A stretch of 64,000 nucleotides of DNA from Brevundimonas vitisensis (GCF_016656965.1 NZ_CP067977.1:1-64000); one strand, 5' to 3'. Positions 1-9,467 are shown, counted from the first letter of the stretch. Notes: generated by a model not told the origin, from the letters alone. Program-made: numbers and translations.

Positions 1-271
1 CCCGTCTATCTGCGGCTTGAGCGTTCGCCCGTGTGAAAGGCGCAGCCAACCATGGGAATGGCCAGGATTTCGCCCGAGTGCAGAGCGCTCTCGAACTGGC
101 CGACGACCTTTCCATCTTCAGGAATCTCGCTCCGGGTGAAGGGTGATGTGACGTGCAAGAGTCTGGACCCTGCTCTCTGCCCTGTCGGCAGAGCCGAGAG
201 TCAGGTTGCCGACATTCGAACGCTGACTGGGCCGACGATCGTTATCGAACTCCTCAACATGGAGAGTTCCA
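1..271. other. Left-edge stretch without a supported gene
   Basis: I see no convincing complete gene here. A short plus-strand open frame ends at about 146 and could be the tail of a degraded gene, but it matches no family I recognise. The ribosome-binding site of the next gene (GGAG near 262) lies at the end of this stretch. Confidence 0.4.
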
Positions 272-775
272 ATGCCAGAGAAGACCCTCGACAACCTGTT
301 CTATGACACGCTCAAGGACATCTACTACGCCGAGAAAAAGATCTTGAAGTCGCTGCCCAAGATGGCGCGTGGGGCAAACTCGCCCGAACTGAAGGCTGCC
401 TTCGAAAAGCACCGTGACGAGACCGAGGGCCAGATCGAACGTCTCCAACAGGTGTTCGAAATCATCGGCAAGCGCGCCATGGGCAAAACCTGCGAAGCCA
501 TCGAGGGCATCCTGGCCGAGGGTGATGAGATCCTGGAGGAGTATGAAGGCACCGACGCGCTAGATGCCGGCCTGATCGCAGCCGCTCAGGCCGTCGAACA
601 CTATGAAATCACCCGCTACGGCACGCTCAAGCGTTGGGCCATGCTGCTCGGGTTCGATGATGCCGCCGCGCTGCTCGACGAGACCTTGCAGCAGGAATCG
701 GCCACGGACGAGAGCCTCACGGCGTTGGCTGACGCCGCAGCCAATGAGAAGGCCCAAGGCGCGGCGGCGGCCTGA
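272..775 (+). CDS. YciE/DUF892 ferritin-like stress protein
   Basis: A 167-residue, almost entirely helical protein of the DUF892 (YciE/YciF) ferritin-like family. The N-terminus (LDNLFYDTLKDIYYAEKKIL) is typical, and Glu/His residues recur along the helices (EKHRDETEGQIERL near 45-58, AVEHYEITRYGTLKRWA near 108-124), as expected for a diiron four-helix bundle. Family members are stress-induced and their chemistry is poorly defined. The length is normal. A GGAG element about 8 bases before the ATG supports the start. It stands alone, followed by a broken hydrolase gene. Confidence 0.85.
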   Translation: MPEKTLDNLFYDTLKDIYYAEKKILKSLPKMARGANSPELKAAFEKHRDETEGQIERLQQVFEIIGKRAMGKTCEAIEGILAEGDEILEEYEGTDALDAGLIAAAQAVEHYEITRYGTLKRWAMLLGFDDAAALLDETLQQESATDESLTALADAAANEKAQGAAAA

Positions 776-822
776 ACCCTGCGGCCCATGGGCTGATCCG
801 AGGCCGGATTCCATCCAACGCT

Positions 823-1406
823 GTCCACCTCTGCGTGGATATGCAGCGGATGTTTGCTGAGGACACGGCCTGGCGAACGCCGTGGATGGAGCGCGTGCTG
901 CCCGTCGTGGTTGGTCTTTGCGAACGCAAGGCCGAGCAGACGTACTTCACGCGTTTCATCCCGGCTGCCCGGGTCGGTGAAGGGCAGGGCACTTGGCGCG
1001 GCTATTGGGAGCGATGACCGGAAATGACGACCGACAGGCTGGCGGTCGAAATGACCGAACTGGCGTCACCCCTGGCCGTCTTCGTCCCGCCGGCCCGCGT
1101 CTTGGACAAGCGGCTCTACTCGCCTTGGCTCGGCACGAACCTCCATCACGATCTTCGCAAAGCCGATGTCACAGCGCGGTCGTGTCAGGGGCGGAAACCG
1201 ATGTGTGTGTGCTGGCCACGGTCCTGGGTGCGGCTGATCGCGGCTATCGCGTGATCGTGGTCATCGATGCCGTTTGCAGTTCGTCAGATGAGAGCCATGA
1301 CGCCCTTACGACCCTCTATCATGAGGGCTATGGCCAGCAGGTCGAGACCGCGCAGAGCGAGGAGGTTCTGACCTGCTGGCGGGCGGTAAGAGGCAAAGCG
1401 GCGTGA
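823..1406 (+). pseudogene. Broken cysteine hydrolase (isochorismatase-like)
   Basis: Three pieces make up one isochorismatase-fold hydrolase. The first (from a GTG at 823) carries HLCVDMQRMF, with the nucleophile-side Asp, and runs to YWER, where an in-frame TGA (1015-1017) stands at a position that is probably Trp in relatives. The same frame resumes with a segment containing PPARVLDKRLYSPWL. The frame is then lost near 1170, and another frame supplies SGAETDVCVLATVLGA with the expected catalytic Cys, ending at 1406. One nonsense codon plus one frameshift argue for decay rather than a single sequencing slip. The true start is uncertain. Confidence 0.7.
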
Positions 1407-1449
1407 CATGAGCTGGATTGGGGCTTTGGGCTCACCGCGCTTTGCGGGC

Positions 1450-2628
1450 CTATCCCGGTTTCAGAACGACCTTGGTCCACTCGTTCTGGTTTTCCTTGAA
1501 GTTCTTGTAGCCCTCGGCCGCCTGCTCCAGCGGCAGGCGGTGGGAGATAAGATCAGTGGTGTCGATCCGGCCTTCGAGGATCAACTCCAACAACTGTGGC
1601 AGGTAGTTCTGCACATGGGTCTGGCCGGTCTTCAGCGTCAGGCCCTTTTCCATGAAGGCACCAATCGGCCATTTGTCGGCCACGCCGCCGTAAACGCCAG
1701 GGACCGAGACCGTGCCGCCCTTGCGGACCGCCATGATGGTCTCGCGCAGCACATGAGGACGGTCGGTGCCGAGGATCTTCGTTTCCTGCTTGATGGCATC
1801 GACGATGTTGTCCGGGGAGAAACCGTGAGCCTCCATGCCGACGGCGTCGATGCAACTGTCAGGCCCGATGCCGGCGGTCATCTCCCTCAGAGCCTCGCGC
1901 ACCTGCACCTCGTGGTAGTTGAGGACCTCGGCGCCGTTCTGGCGGGCCAGTTCCAGTCGGCGGGGGTGGTGGTCGATGGCGATCACCCGACCGGCACCCA
2001 TCAGGATGGCGCTCTTGATCGCAAACAGGCCGACGGGGCCGCAACCCCAGATGGCCACGGTGTCACCGGGCTGGATCTGGGCATTTTCGGCGGCCATCCA
2101 GCCGGTCGGGAAGATGTCCGACAAAAACAGGACGCGCTCGTCCTCGATGCCGTCCGGAATCTTGATCGGCCCGTAGTCGGAGTAGGGCACTCTGGCGTAT
2201 TCGGCCTGACCGCCAGCGTAGCCACCTGTCAGGTGCGAATAGCCGAAGGCACCAGTCATGGCATAGCCATAGGCAATCTCGGAGGCGTCAGCCTTCTCCG
2301 CCGGATTGGAGTTGTCACAGGCGGCCGGCATCTTGTGATCGCAGAAGAAGCATTGGCCGCAAGCGATCACGAACGGCACGACGACGCGATCGCCTGGCTT
2401 CAGCGTCGTGTTGGCGGGGCCAACCTCCTCGACGATGCCCATGAACTCATGGCCGAGGATGTCGCCATTGGACATGCCGGGGATCATGCTGTCGTAAAGG
2501 TGCAGGTCCGAGCCGCAGATCGCGGTGGCGGTGATCCTGATGATGGCGTCTCTCGGGTTGACGATCTGGGGGTCGGGCACGGTATCGACCTGGACGTTTT
2601 GTTTGCCGTGCCATGTAAGGGCGCGCAT
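1450..2628 (-). CDS. Zinc-dependent alcohol/formaldehyde dehydrogenase
   Basis: A 392-residue medium-chain dehydrogenase of the formaldehyde-dehydrogenase-like group. Catalytic zinc ligands appear as C38 ([10 protein letters not shown]) and H60-E61 (GHEFMG). The structural zinc lobe is C90, C93, C96 and C104. A Rossmann motif ([16 protein letters not shown]) follows near 190, with a basic NAD(P)-binding stretch after it. It should oxidise an alcohol or the hydrated aldehyde with NAD+; the substrate cannot be read from sequence. It is transcribed leftward, just downstream of the SRPBCC gene, so the two may be co-expressed. Confidence 0.9.
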   Translation of the reverse strand: MRALTWHGKQNVQVDTVPDPQIVNPRDAIIRITATAICGSDLHLYDSMIPGMSNGDILGHEFMGIVEEVGPANTTLKPGDRVVVPFVIACGQCFFCDHKMPAACDNSNPAEKADASEIAYGYAMTGAFGYSHLTGGYAGGQAEYARVPYSDYGPIKIPDGIEDERVLFLSDIFPTGWMAAENAQIQPGDTVAIWGCGPVGLFAIKSAILMGAGRVIAIDHHPRRLELARQNGAEVLNYHEVQVREALREMTAGIGPDSCIDAVGMEAHGFSPDNIVDAIKQETKILGTDRPHVLRETIMAVRKGGTVSVPGVYGGVADKWPIGAFMEKGLTLKTGQTHVQNYLPQLLELILEGRIDTTDLISHRLPLEQAAEGYKNFKENQNEWTKVVLKPG

Positions 2629-2668
2629 GGGGTTCTCGCTGTTGGGGGCAGGGCTGACGAGCCCGGGA

Positions 2669-3241
2669 TCAGAAGTGGCGGCTGGCGCGCGGCGCGGCGT
2701 CGGGTGCCTTTGAGGTCGAAATCTCTCCCGTCTCCATCAACTGCTTGAAACGGCGGAGTTCGCGGCGAGCCTGAATGCGTGGCTCGCGCTGCATCACCTT
2801 GGCGACCACCTTGCCGACCGCACCGGCGGGCGGGTCGTAGCTAATGAAGATACGAACCTCGGTGCCGCGACCGAAGGCATTGTCCTTGAACTCGACCCAG
2901 CCCTCGTGATCGACATCCGAGCCTTCGCTGGAGCGCCAGGCGATCCGCTCGCCCGGAATGTCTTCGGTGATCTCCGACACCAGGGCGATATCCACGCCTG
3001 CTGGCCCGGCAATGGTCCACTCCGACCGGCTGTCGTCTAGGACGTGGACGTCCTTCACGTTCTCGGTGAACAAGGGCAGGTTGTTGAAATTCCGCCAAAA
3101 GGCATACAGCTCCCCGCGAGGCCGGTTGATCATCGCGGCGCGGATGCTCGAAGCGTCGTGGTCGCCTTCAACCCTGTCCTTGTCGATGAAGGCGGGCGAG
3201 GCGACATCAGCGTCAGTCGAAATCGGATCGGGTGAGGACAT
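2669..3241 (-). CDS. SRPBCC family (cyclase/dehydrase-like) protein
   Basis: A 190-residue protein with a START/polyketide-cyclase-like fold. The diagnostic stretch is [19 protein letters not shown], followed by a WEFKD-like strand pattern ([10 protein letters not shown]) and [19 protein letters not shown], typical of proteins annotated as cyclase/dehydrase. A hydrophobic ligand is likely but unknown. The start was placed at 3241 because a GGAG element precedes that ATG; an upstream ATG in frame (3301) lacks one. It lies upstream of the dehydrogenase on the same strand with a 40-base gap. Confidence 0.8.
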   Translation of the reverse strand: MSSPDPISTDADVASPAFIDKDRVEGDHDASSIRAAMINRPRGELYAFWRNFNNLPLFTENVKDVHVLDDSRSEWTIAGPAGVDIALVSEITEDIPGERIAWRSSEGSDVDHEGWVEFKDNAFGRGTEVRIFISYDPPAGAVGKVVAKVMQREPRIQARRELRRFKQLMETGEISTSKAPDAAPRASRHF

Positions 3242-3384
3242 GGGATGCTCCGTCTGCTCCCCAACCAATCCGCCTGAGCCGACCGCGTTCCAGCGTGGCA
3301 ATACGGTATGGCGCTTGTGTCCAGTATTGAACTTTCAACCGTGGGGGGCGCAGCCCTGGCCGTCACCTGGCGCGCTGGATGACC

Positions 3385-3690
3385 TCAGCCGGCATTCTTG
3401 CGGCGGGTTTCCCAGCCCTTTTTGGCCGAAGCGGAGCGGTCGGCGCTGGAGCGTGACGCTGACGCTTCTCCACCCTTGCGGCCGCCCTCGTGCGCGGCAG
3501 GGTGACCCGTAGACTTGCCACGGCCAGAGCCTCCGGGCTTCTTGCCCCCGCCATCGTCCTTGTTGACCGTGGCCCAAGCCCGCCGCTCGGCCTCATCTTT
3601 CGACACGCCGCGCTTCTCATACCCTTCGGCAATGTGCTCGGCCTTACGGTCCTGCTTATCGGTGTATTTGGATTTGTCGCCGCGCGGCAT
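3385..3690 (-). CDS. Small basic stress/plasmid-stabilisation-like protein
   Basis: A 101-residue, very hydrophilic and basic protein. The N-terminal half (MPRGDKSKYTDKQDRKAEHI, then a conserved WATVNK stretch) matches a family often labelled plasmid stabilisation protein. The C-terminal half is rich in Gly, Lys and Ser and includes a KGWETRRKN ending like KGG-type stress-protein repeats. No catalytic residues are visible; DNA or RNA binding is only a guess. A GGGAG element precedes the ATG. Confidence 0.7.
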   Translation of the reverse strand: MPRGDKSKYTDKQDRKAEHIAEGYEKRGVSKDEAERRAWATVNKDDGGGKKPGGSGRGKSTGHPAAHEGGRKGGEASASRSSADRSASAKKGWETRRKNAG

Positions 3691-3797
3691 GACCTGCTCC
3701 CGGGGTGGTTATACGGCCGCTCGAACGGAGGATCGGCCCATGCAAAGAGAGCGGCGACTTGGCGGTCGCCGCTCTGCTTCTCGTCAGACGTACTGCT

Positions 3798-3989
3798 TCA
3801 GCTTCCCGTGCCGAAGCCGTCGGGTCCTCCGGCGCCGGCTGCGCCTTCGCCTCCCGTGGCGGGCGGGGTCCGGGTCTGACCGGGCTGCAGGGTGTCTCCC
3901 GCATCAGGGCGATCGACGCCCGCGCCTGCATGGTCCGGACGGTCGATCGGGGTGGGCTCGGGGGAAGGGGTTTGGGTCGGATCGGTCAT
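3798..3989 (-). CDS. Small Pro/Gly-rich protein, unknown function
   Basis: A predicted 63-residue protein, acidic and rich in Pro, Thr and Gly (start MTDPTQTPSPEPTPIDRPDH), with no membrane segment and low complexity. A GGAG element 8-9 bases before the ATG supports this start over an in-frame ATG further upstream. It resembles small disordered proteins found near stress genes, but I recognise no family. Confidence 0.5.
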   Translation of the reverse strand: MTDPTQTPSPEPTPIDRPDHAGAGVDRPDAGDTLQPGQTRTPPATGGEGAAGAGGPDGFGTGS

Positions 3990-4234
3990 GGGCTCTGTCT
4001 CCTTGTCCAGACCCAACCAGACCGGCTGTCCTGCGGTTCCCAATGGTGACGCCGAGCGGGCAGGGAACAACGGGCCGGATTACGGGCGCACAGAGGCATG
4101 ACCCCCACAGACCAACCGTTCCGCGCCGAATAATCCGCAGATGAAGGGACCAGTATCCCAGCCACACCACATCGCAGGGCCTTCAGCGAGGCCTGCGGCG
4201 GGCAAAATGCATGCAGTCACATGGAACCAGACGA
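3990..4234. other. Intergenic stretch before the island end
   Basis: No supported gene. It lies between the small Pro-rich gene and the proposed attachment repeat and would be the chromosomal side of the island junction. Confidence 0.4.
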
Positions 4235-4248
4235 TGGCGGAGAGGGTG
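4235..4248. repeat. Proposed attachment-site copy (14-bp direct repeat)
   Basis: TGGCGGAGAGGGTG is identical, in the same orientation, to 63054-63067, the last 14 bases of the tRNA-Ser gene including its CCA end. It sits 67 bases before the integrase start. P4-family integrases use tRNA 3' ends as targets, so this is read as the displaced att copy. Identity stops on both sides of the 14 bases. Confidence 0.7.
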
Positions 4249-4314
4249 TCCGCCGTATCCCAAGCCTAGCTCGTCCCAATGCGTCCCTTAACTATCTGAT
4301 TTAACGTCTGTCAG

Positions 4315-5607
4315 TTGACAGCAATGTCCATTCTGATCTCCAATCATCCCACGGCTTCGACGCCACGAGTAGGGACTGAAGTAGGGACTGGTTTGGCTAG
4401 ACAGCTGCATCGCTTGGCACCTAGGGCGGCCATCACCACCGCCACCGCGGGGCGCTACGCCGACGGCGGCGGCCTTTACCTCGTCGTAGCTACTTCTGGC
4501 AGTCGCAAATGGGTTTTCAGGTTCCGCTGGAAAGGACGACTTTCAGACATGGGCTTGGGGTCGGCATCAGTTGTCCCACTCAGCCGCGCCCGAGAACGCG
4601 CCGCCGAAGCACGGCTCAAGTTGGCCGAAGGCATCAACCCGCTCGCGGCGAAGCGAGCCGCTCGGTCTATCCCGACTTTCGGACAGTTCGCGGACGATCT
4701 GGTTGAGTCAGTGAAGAGCCAATGGCGCAATGAAAAGCACCAGAAGCAGTTTCAAAGTACGCTGGAACGGCATGCAGCCGACCTGAGGCCTTTGCGATTG
4801 GACGACATAGAGACTGCTCACGTCCTGGACGCACTCAAGCCGATCTGGGCTTCAAACCCGGAGACAGCGTCCAGGGTGAGGGGCAGGATCGAACGCGTCC
4901 TCGATGCCGCTAAAGCAAAGGGCTATCGGTCCGGCGAAAACCCCGCTCGCTGGAAAGGGCATCTTGATCAGCTCTTGCCGAAGCGTGCCCAGCTCACGCG
5001 CGGCCATCATGCGGCGCTTCCGTTCTCAGACGTGCCAGCGTTCATTCAGGATCTAAGGAGCCGTCCGGGCATGTCGGCGCTCGCTTTGGAGTTCACGATC
5101 CTTACGGCGGCAAGATCGGGAGAGGTAAGGGGCGCGACGTGGCGCGAGATCGACCTCGAGAAGAGGGTTTGGACCGTGCCGGCAGACCGCATGAAGGCCG
5201 GTCGCGAGCACCGTGTTCCCATCTCCAAACGCGCTGCTGAGATTCTTGGCCAAGTCGCTCTGCTGGCCGGCGACGATGCTGAAGCCTTCCTGTTCCCGGG
5301 TCCCAAAGGAGCCCGGACATCCCTGTCCGATGCTGCGTTCAGTGCTCTGCTAAAGCGAATGGGGAAGGACGGCGTCCTCACACCGCATGGCTTTCGTTCG
5401 AGCTTCAGAGACTGGGCCGGGGAGACAACAACCTTTCCTCGTGACGTCGCCGAGATGTGTCTGGCCCATGCGGTCGGAGACATGACCGAACGTGCCTACC
5501 GCCGTGGTGATGCTCTTTCAAAGCGTCGCGAGCTTATCGATGCGTGGAGCCTCTATTGCGAGGGAGGAGCCTCGAAGCTCGTCGACGATGCTGAAGCCGA
5601 CCAATGA
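4315..5607 (+). CDS. P4-type tyrosine integrase
   Basis: A 430-residue integrase. The N-terminal DUF4102-like arm-binding domain is recognisable (ADGGGLYLVVATSGSRKWVF near 48-67), followed by a SAM-like core-binding domain and the C-terminal catalytic domain. Catalytic residues appear as Arg in TAARSGEVRG, the HGFRSSFRDW box (H-x-x-R) and the nucleophile Tyr in ERAYRRGD. A TTG at 4315 or the ATG at 4324 could be the start. It directly adjoins the 14-bp tRNA-derived repeat and is the best candidate for integrating the whole island. Its stop overlaps the next frame by ATGA. Confidence 0.93.
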   Translation: MTAMSILISNHPTASTPRVGTEVGTGLARQLHRLAPRAAITTATAGRYADGGGLYLVVATSGSRKWVFRFRWKGRLSDMGLGSASVVPLSRARERAAEARLKLAEGINPLAAKRAARSIPTFGQFADDLVESVKSQWRNEKHQKQFQSTLERHAADLRPLRLDDIETAHVLDALKPIWASNPETASRVRGRIERVLDAAKAKGYRSGENPARWKGHLDQLLPKRAQLTRGHHAALPFSDVPAFIQDLRSRPGMSALALEFTILTAARSGEVRGATWREIDLEKRVWTVPADRMKAGREHRVPISKRAAEILGQVALLAGDDAEAFLFPGPKGARTSLSDAAFSALLKRMGKDGVLTPHGFRSSFRDWAGETTTFPRDVAEMCLAHAVGDMTERAYRRGDALSKRRELIDAWSLYCEGGASKLVDDAEADQ

Positions 5608-5930
5608 AGCGCGGGCGGACGCTCTCGCTTGAGGAGGATCTCGCCCGGATTGATCGGTAGATCGCCAAGCTCGAAGCGAGAGCCGTTCCCTTGCGCGACG
5701 AACTACACGCCATTGAGGACGCGCTTGGCGAACTGAAGAAAAGCCGACAGGCCAAGGAAGCCGGAAGTGCGGGCGGGCGTGCAAAGCGGCAGGCCAAACA
5801 TGACTACGAGAGCGCGTTCAAAACCTATGAAGCGTTGGGCGGCAGGGGCGCCCTAACCGAGACGGCCAAACGTCACGGGATTCCGCTGCGGACGCTTTCG
5901 TGGGCTCTTGACAGGCGCTCTACGGCCTAA
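5604..5930 (+). pseudogene. Small coiled-coil/HTH-like gene with in-frame amber codon
   Basis: The reading frame opens with an ATG overlapping the integrase stop (ATGA) and runs 18 codons to an in-frame TAG (5658-5660). It then continues in the same frame as a charged helical segment (LRDELHAIEDALGELKKSRQ) and ends in a recombinase-like HTH stretch (ETAKRHGIPLRTLSWALDRR). The codon before the break suits CAG-to-TAG decay. A shorter protein could start at the TTG at 5691 (79 residues). This looks like an integrase-associated accessory gene that lost its N-terminus. Confidence 0.55.
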
Positions 5931-6044
5931 AAAGGTCGTCACGACATTGCAATGGAGCGGTTGGCAGGTGTTCTTGCCAGGTCGTGACCGCAGTCTCTCC
6001 CTACCGCACGGGCCATCGCCCGAGCGTATAAAGGAGAGTGTTCA

Positions 6045-6254
6045 ATGCCATCCACCAACCTTCGCCTGGAGCGGCTGCCAGCGGTCGTCGCTCGCACCGG
6101 TATGAGTCGGTCCTGGATCTACAAGGAAGTCGCAGCCGGCCGCTTCCCGAAGCCGTTCAAGGTCGGCGGCGCTTCCGGATGGAGCGCCGCTGCCATCGAT
6201 AACTGGATCGAAAGTCTCACCAGCGGCTCTGCTGCTCAGACGGGGGCTTGCTAA
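6045..6254 (+). CDS. alpA: AlpA family regulator
   Basis: A 69-residue AlpA/prophage-regulatory DNA-binding protein: the winged HTH with TGMSRSWIYKEVAAGRFPKP is highly typical, followed by GWSAAAIDNWIES. In P4-like elements AlpA proteins activate integrase and excision functions. An AGGAG element (in AAAGGAGAGTG) precedes the ATG. Spacing to the following HTH gene is 2 bases or an overlap, so the two are probably co-translated. Confidence 0.88.
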   Translation: MPSTNLRLERLPAVVARTGMSRSWIYKEVAAGRFPKPFKVGGASGWSAAAIDNWIESLTSGSAAQTGAC

Positions 6255-6256
6255 TC

Positions 6257-6448
6257 ATGGCCAACGCACTCCCGGCGCTGCCGCAATTCCTAACCCTTCA
6301 AAAGGTAGCGGACATCCTGGCCGTCTCCGACAAAACGGTGAGGCGGCTGATCGACCGCGGTGATCTCCCGCGACACAAGGTCGGTCGTCAGGTCCGCATT
6401 TCCGAGCGGGATCTTCGCGACTTCATCGCTCTCAGGCGCGGCTTCTGA
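6257..6448 (+). CDS. Excisionase-type helix-turn-helix protein
   Basis: A 63-residue protein with a MerR-like/excisionase HTH: FLTLQKVADILAVSDKTVRR followed by LIDRGDLPRHKVGRQVRISE. Such proteins bend DNA during excision or act as small regulators. The ATG at 6257 is preferred; a TTG nine bases upstream would overlap alpA. It completes a typical island control pair with AlpA. Confidence 0.85.
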   Translation: MANALPALPQFLTLQKVADILAVSDKTVRRLIDRGDLPRHKVGRQVRISERDLRDFIALRRGF

Positions 6449-6592
6449 TGACCCGCCAAGTCCCTGACTGTCCACATGAATTCGACAGTCATTGACTACA
6501 CCCGCACTCAACCGACCCGCGATCCGATCCGTGCTTAATCAAAATTGGCCACTCCCGGCCGCTTCCGACCACCCTGTCCCAAGGAGGGCAAA

Positions 6593-8248
6593 ATGACCCA
6601 GCTTGAACTCCCGCTTCCGGAACACAGAGTTCCCGCGACTCTAGCAGACGCGCTGGCGTTTTACGACGACGCCAACAGCGACCATCCACGCAGGAGCGCC
6701 ATCCGCTCCTCCTTCAAGGCGACCGGCAAGGCGATCGGCTTGCCCCTCGATCAGATCCCCGCCGACGCGGTCCGCCTGCGCTCTATGCTTGCAAAAGCTT
6801 CGGCGGGCCGTGCGGGACTCAAGGCGTCCTCGTGGAAGGCGATGAAGAGCTTGGCGCTTCGGTCGCTTCAGGACGCTGGCGTGGAGCTTGCTCCTAGCCG
6901 CGATACGACGGAAATCAGCCCGGCTTGGCGCGCGCTTCTCGATCAGGCGGATCAGCGTGTCGGCATCGGGCTCGGCCGGTTCGCCAAGTTCCTGACACGC
7001 ACGGGGATCGAGCCCGAAACCGTTAGCGCCGACACCTTCGCGGCTTGGCGCGGGGAGCTGCTCGACACCAGTCTTCGCGCTAGTCCCGACACTTCCTACC
7101 GGCAGATGGTCCGGTTGTGGAAAGCTTGCGAGCACAGGGTGCCTGGCTGGCCCCGGGTCGAGATTGTGTTACCTGAGGATCCAAGGCGCTTCTCCCTTTC
7201 GTGGGAAGAGTTTCCGGAAAGTCTGCGTCTGGAGGTTGATGCCTTCCTTGAGTCACGACTTCACCCCGATCCCCTGAGCGCGGATCCGGCGCCGAAGGTG
7301 CGCCCCGACACAAACAAGAGCCGCGAAAAGAACCTCCGCGCCTTCGCCAGCGCGCTCGTCCTGAGCGGGGAGCTGGAGACGAACAAGGTCACCTGCCTCT
7401 CGGTAATGACTGAGCCTATAAACGTTCGCATGGCGCTCGGCTATTTGCGCAAGGAGCGGTTCGACGGGGAAGTGCGGCCACATATGCTGGGCCACGCCGA
7501 GTTGATGAAGACGATCGCCAGACACTGGGAGAAAGACCAACGTAAGGTGGAACAGCTCGCCCTACTGATCAAATCGCTAAAAGGGGTCATGGGGCCGTCG
7601 AGCGGTATGACCCCGAAGAACCGTGAGCGCTTGGCCCCGTTCAATGATCCGAAGAATGTGAAGCGTCTGCTGGAACTTCCGCAGTGGACGTTAAAGCGCG
7701 CTGCGGACGCCCCTCGGACCCATCTCACCGCGGTCCGGGTCATGTACGCTTTGCAGGTGGCGCTTTTGCTGGCGGTTCCTCTGCGGGCCAAGAACCTCAC
7801 AGGCCTGAAGCTGGGGGAAAATGTGATCGTGAGCGGCAAAGGCAAGACCAAGCAGGTGCGTCTGTTCTTGTCCCGGGAGGAGACCAAGACCTACACCGAC
7901 TTCATGGCAGTGCTGCCCACTCGCGTGGTGACCCTCCTCGACGCCTGGCAGGAAGTCTGGCGGCCATTGGTCTGTAATCGGCCTAGCCCCTACCTCTTCC
8001 CCAACGCCTCGGGAATCCTGCGAAGCCGGGGGTCGCTTTCAGCGAAGATCTCTCGCTTCGTGCAGCGCGAAACGGGTCTGACGATGCATTTGCACCTGTT
8101 CCGCCACTTGGCGGCGAAGCTCTACCTTCGTTTCGATCCCGCCGGCCTGGAAACGGTGCGCCAACTCCTAGGCCACAAGACGATCAAGACGACCTTGAAG
8201 GCCTATGCGGACTTCCAGACCGAACCGGCATTCCTGCGCTTGGAGTAG
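6593..8248 (+). CDS. Tyrosine recombinase (large, 551 residues)
   Basis: A phage-integrase-fold recombinase with a long N-terminal region. In the C-terminal third, the catalytic pattern is visible: Arg in LLAVPLRAKNLTGLKL, HLFRHLAAKLYL (H-x-x-R), QLLGHKTIKTTLKAYA with the second His and the likely nucleophile Tyr. The start at 6593 is set by AAGGAGG six bases upstream. It is followed after 50 bases by a second recombinase on the same strand, so both may act together, as paired recombinases do in Tn554-type elements (analogy only). Confidence 0.85.
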   Translation: MTQLELPLPEHRVPATLADALAFYDDANSDHPRRSAIRSSFKATGKAIGLPLDQIPADAVRLRSMLAKASAGRAGLKASSWKAMKSLALRSLQDAGVELAPSRDTTEISPAWRALLDQADQRVGIGLGRFAKFLTRTGIEPETVSADTFAAWRGELLDTSLRASPDTSYRQMVRLWKACEHRVPGWPRVEIVLPEDPRRFSLSWEEFPESLRLEVDAFLESRLHPDPLSADPAPKVRPDTNKSREKNLRAFASALVLSGELETNKVTCLSVMTEPINVRMALGYLRKERFDGEVRPHMLGHAELMKTIARHWEKDQRKVEQLALLIKSLKGVMGPSSGMTPKNRERLAPFNDPKNVKRLLELPQWTLKRAADAPRTHLTAVRVMYALQVALLLAVPLRAKNLTGLKLGENVIVSGKGKTKQVRLFLSREETKTYTDFMAVLPTRVVTLLDAWQEVWRPLVCNRPSPYLFPNASGILRSRGSLSAKISRFVQRETGLTMHLHLFRHLAAKLYLRFDPAGLETVRQLLGHKTIKTTLKAYADFQTEPAFLRLE

Positions 8249-8298
8249 GCGCTGCTGAACCTTTACGAGACGCCGGTCCAATCGCGGAAGGGGAAGCG

Positions 8299-9345
8299 AT
8301 GATCACGCCCCGCATGCCCCCGTGCTGGCCGATCTCCGACTGGCCTTATGATGACCAGAAGGCGTGGGTGCGCGCCGCCGAATCCGATCCGCTGGCACGG
8401 GAAGGGCAGGGGGCGTCGTCTCACTGGCGCGTCACCACCCGGCGGTTCGTGCAGATCGGCTATGGAAACTGGCTGGGATGGCTGGATGCGCGCCATGGCG
8501 TCTGTCGGGACGAAGCTCCAGCCCAGCGGGCGACGGTCGAACGGGTCCGGGAATACCTGACCGAGATGACCGCAGCCGGTCTCGCAGACTATACGCGAGC
8601 CGGTCGGCTGCAGGCTTTGGGTGACGCCTTGCGCACAATGTGCCCAGAAACCCCGACGGCCTTTATCGGTAAGTTGGCTGGTCGCCTGTTCGCCGAGGCC
8701 CGACCGCTGCGAGACCTGAACGGCCGGCTCCGGCCGGCACGGGAGATTCTCGAGCTCGGCTACAAGCTGATGCAATCGGCGGACACCGACCACCTTCCCG
8801 GTGTACGCAAACCAATCGCGTTCAGGGACGGCTTGCTGATAGCCCTCTGGGCTTGCCGGATGCCGCGCGTCGCCAATCTGAGCCAGATCACGATCGATGG
8901 GCACCTGAAGCGAACGGGCGATCGCCATCGGCTCGAATTCACGAGTGCCGAGATGAAGCAGCGTCGACCGTGGGGCTGCAGCTGGCCCGAGCGGCTGGAG
9001 GACGCACTAACGGAGTACCTAGCCGTGCATCGTCCGCTGCTTGCTAAGAGGAGCACCGGCAACTCGAAGGTGCTGTGGATGTCGCAGTTCGGAAAGCCGA
9101 TGCCGTCTGCATCGGTCGCCCAGATTATCAAGCTTCGCACGACAGCCGCCTTCGGCCAGTCGATCAGTTCTCACCTGATGCGTCACATCGCGGCGACGGG
9201 CCTCGCCGAGGCGTATTCGAACTCGTCTACCGATATCGCGGCAGTGCTGGGGCACACCACGACCGACACCGCCGAGAAACACTATATCCTTGGCCGCGGG
9301 GTCGCGGCCGTGAGGGACTTTAACGCATACCTTGATACGCTTTGA
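8299..9345 (+). CDS. Tyrosine recombinase (348 residues)
   Basis: Second member of the pair. Catalytic motifs: Arg in ACRMPRVANLSQITIDG, SSHLMRHIAATGL (H-x-x-R), AVLGHTTTDTAEKHYILG with His and the nucleophile Tyr. An N-terminal SAM-like domain covers roughly residues 20-150. GGAAGGGGAAGCG precedes the ATG. Together with the gene before it and the P4 integrase, the module holds three distinct tyrosine recombinases. Confidence 0.85.
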   Translation: MITPRMPPCWPISDWPYDDQKAWVRAAESDPLAREGQGASSHWRVTTRRFVQIGYGNWLGWLDARHGVCRDEAPAQRATVERVREYLTEMTAAGLADYTRAGRLQALGDALRTMCPETPTAFIGKLAGRLFAEARPLRDLNGRLRPAREILELGYKLMQSADTDHLPGVRKPIAFRDGLLIALWACRMPRVANLSQITIDGHLKRTGDRHRLEFTSAEMKQRRPWGCSWPERLEDALTEYLAVHRPLLAKRSTGNSKVLWMSQFGKPMPSASVAQIIKLRTTAAFGQSISSHLMRHIAATGLAEAYSNSSTDIAAVLGHTTTDTAEKHYILGRGVAAVRDFNAYLDTL

Positions 9346-9467
9346 GTTTCAGAATGACAGTGCTGAAGCGGTCCACAGCCGAAGCTGCGGTTGATCCGGC
9401 TCGAATGAAATCTCTCTAACCTCAGCCACCCTTCATCACAGCGTACGTTCGGAAGATTGAGGAAGTG

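Noticed and set aside
1408..2748. A 446-codon plus-strand frame
   Set aside because: Antisense of the zinc dehydrogenase; composition (Asp, Gly, His, Arg rich) is typical of a GC shadow frame.
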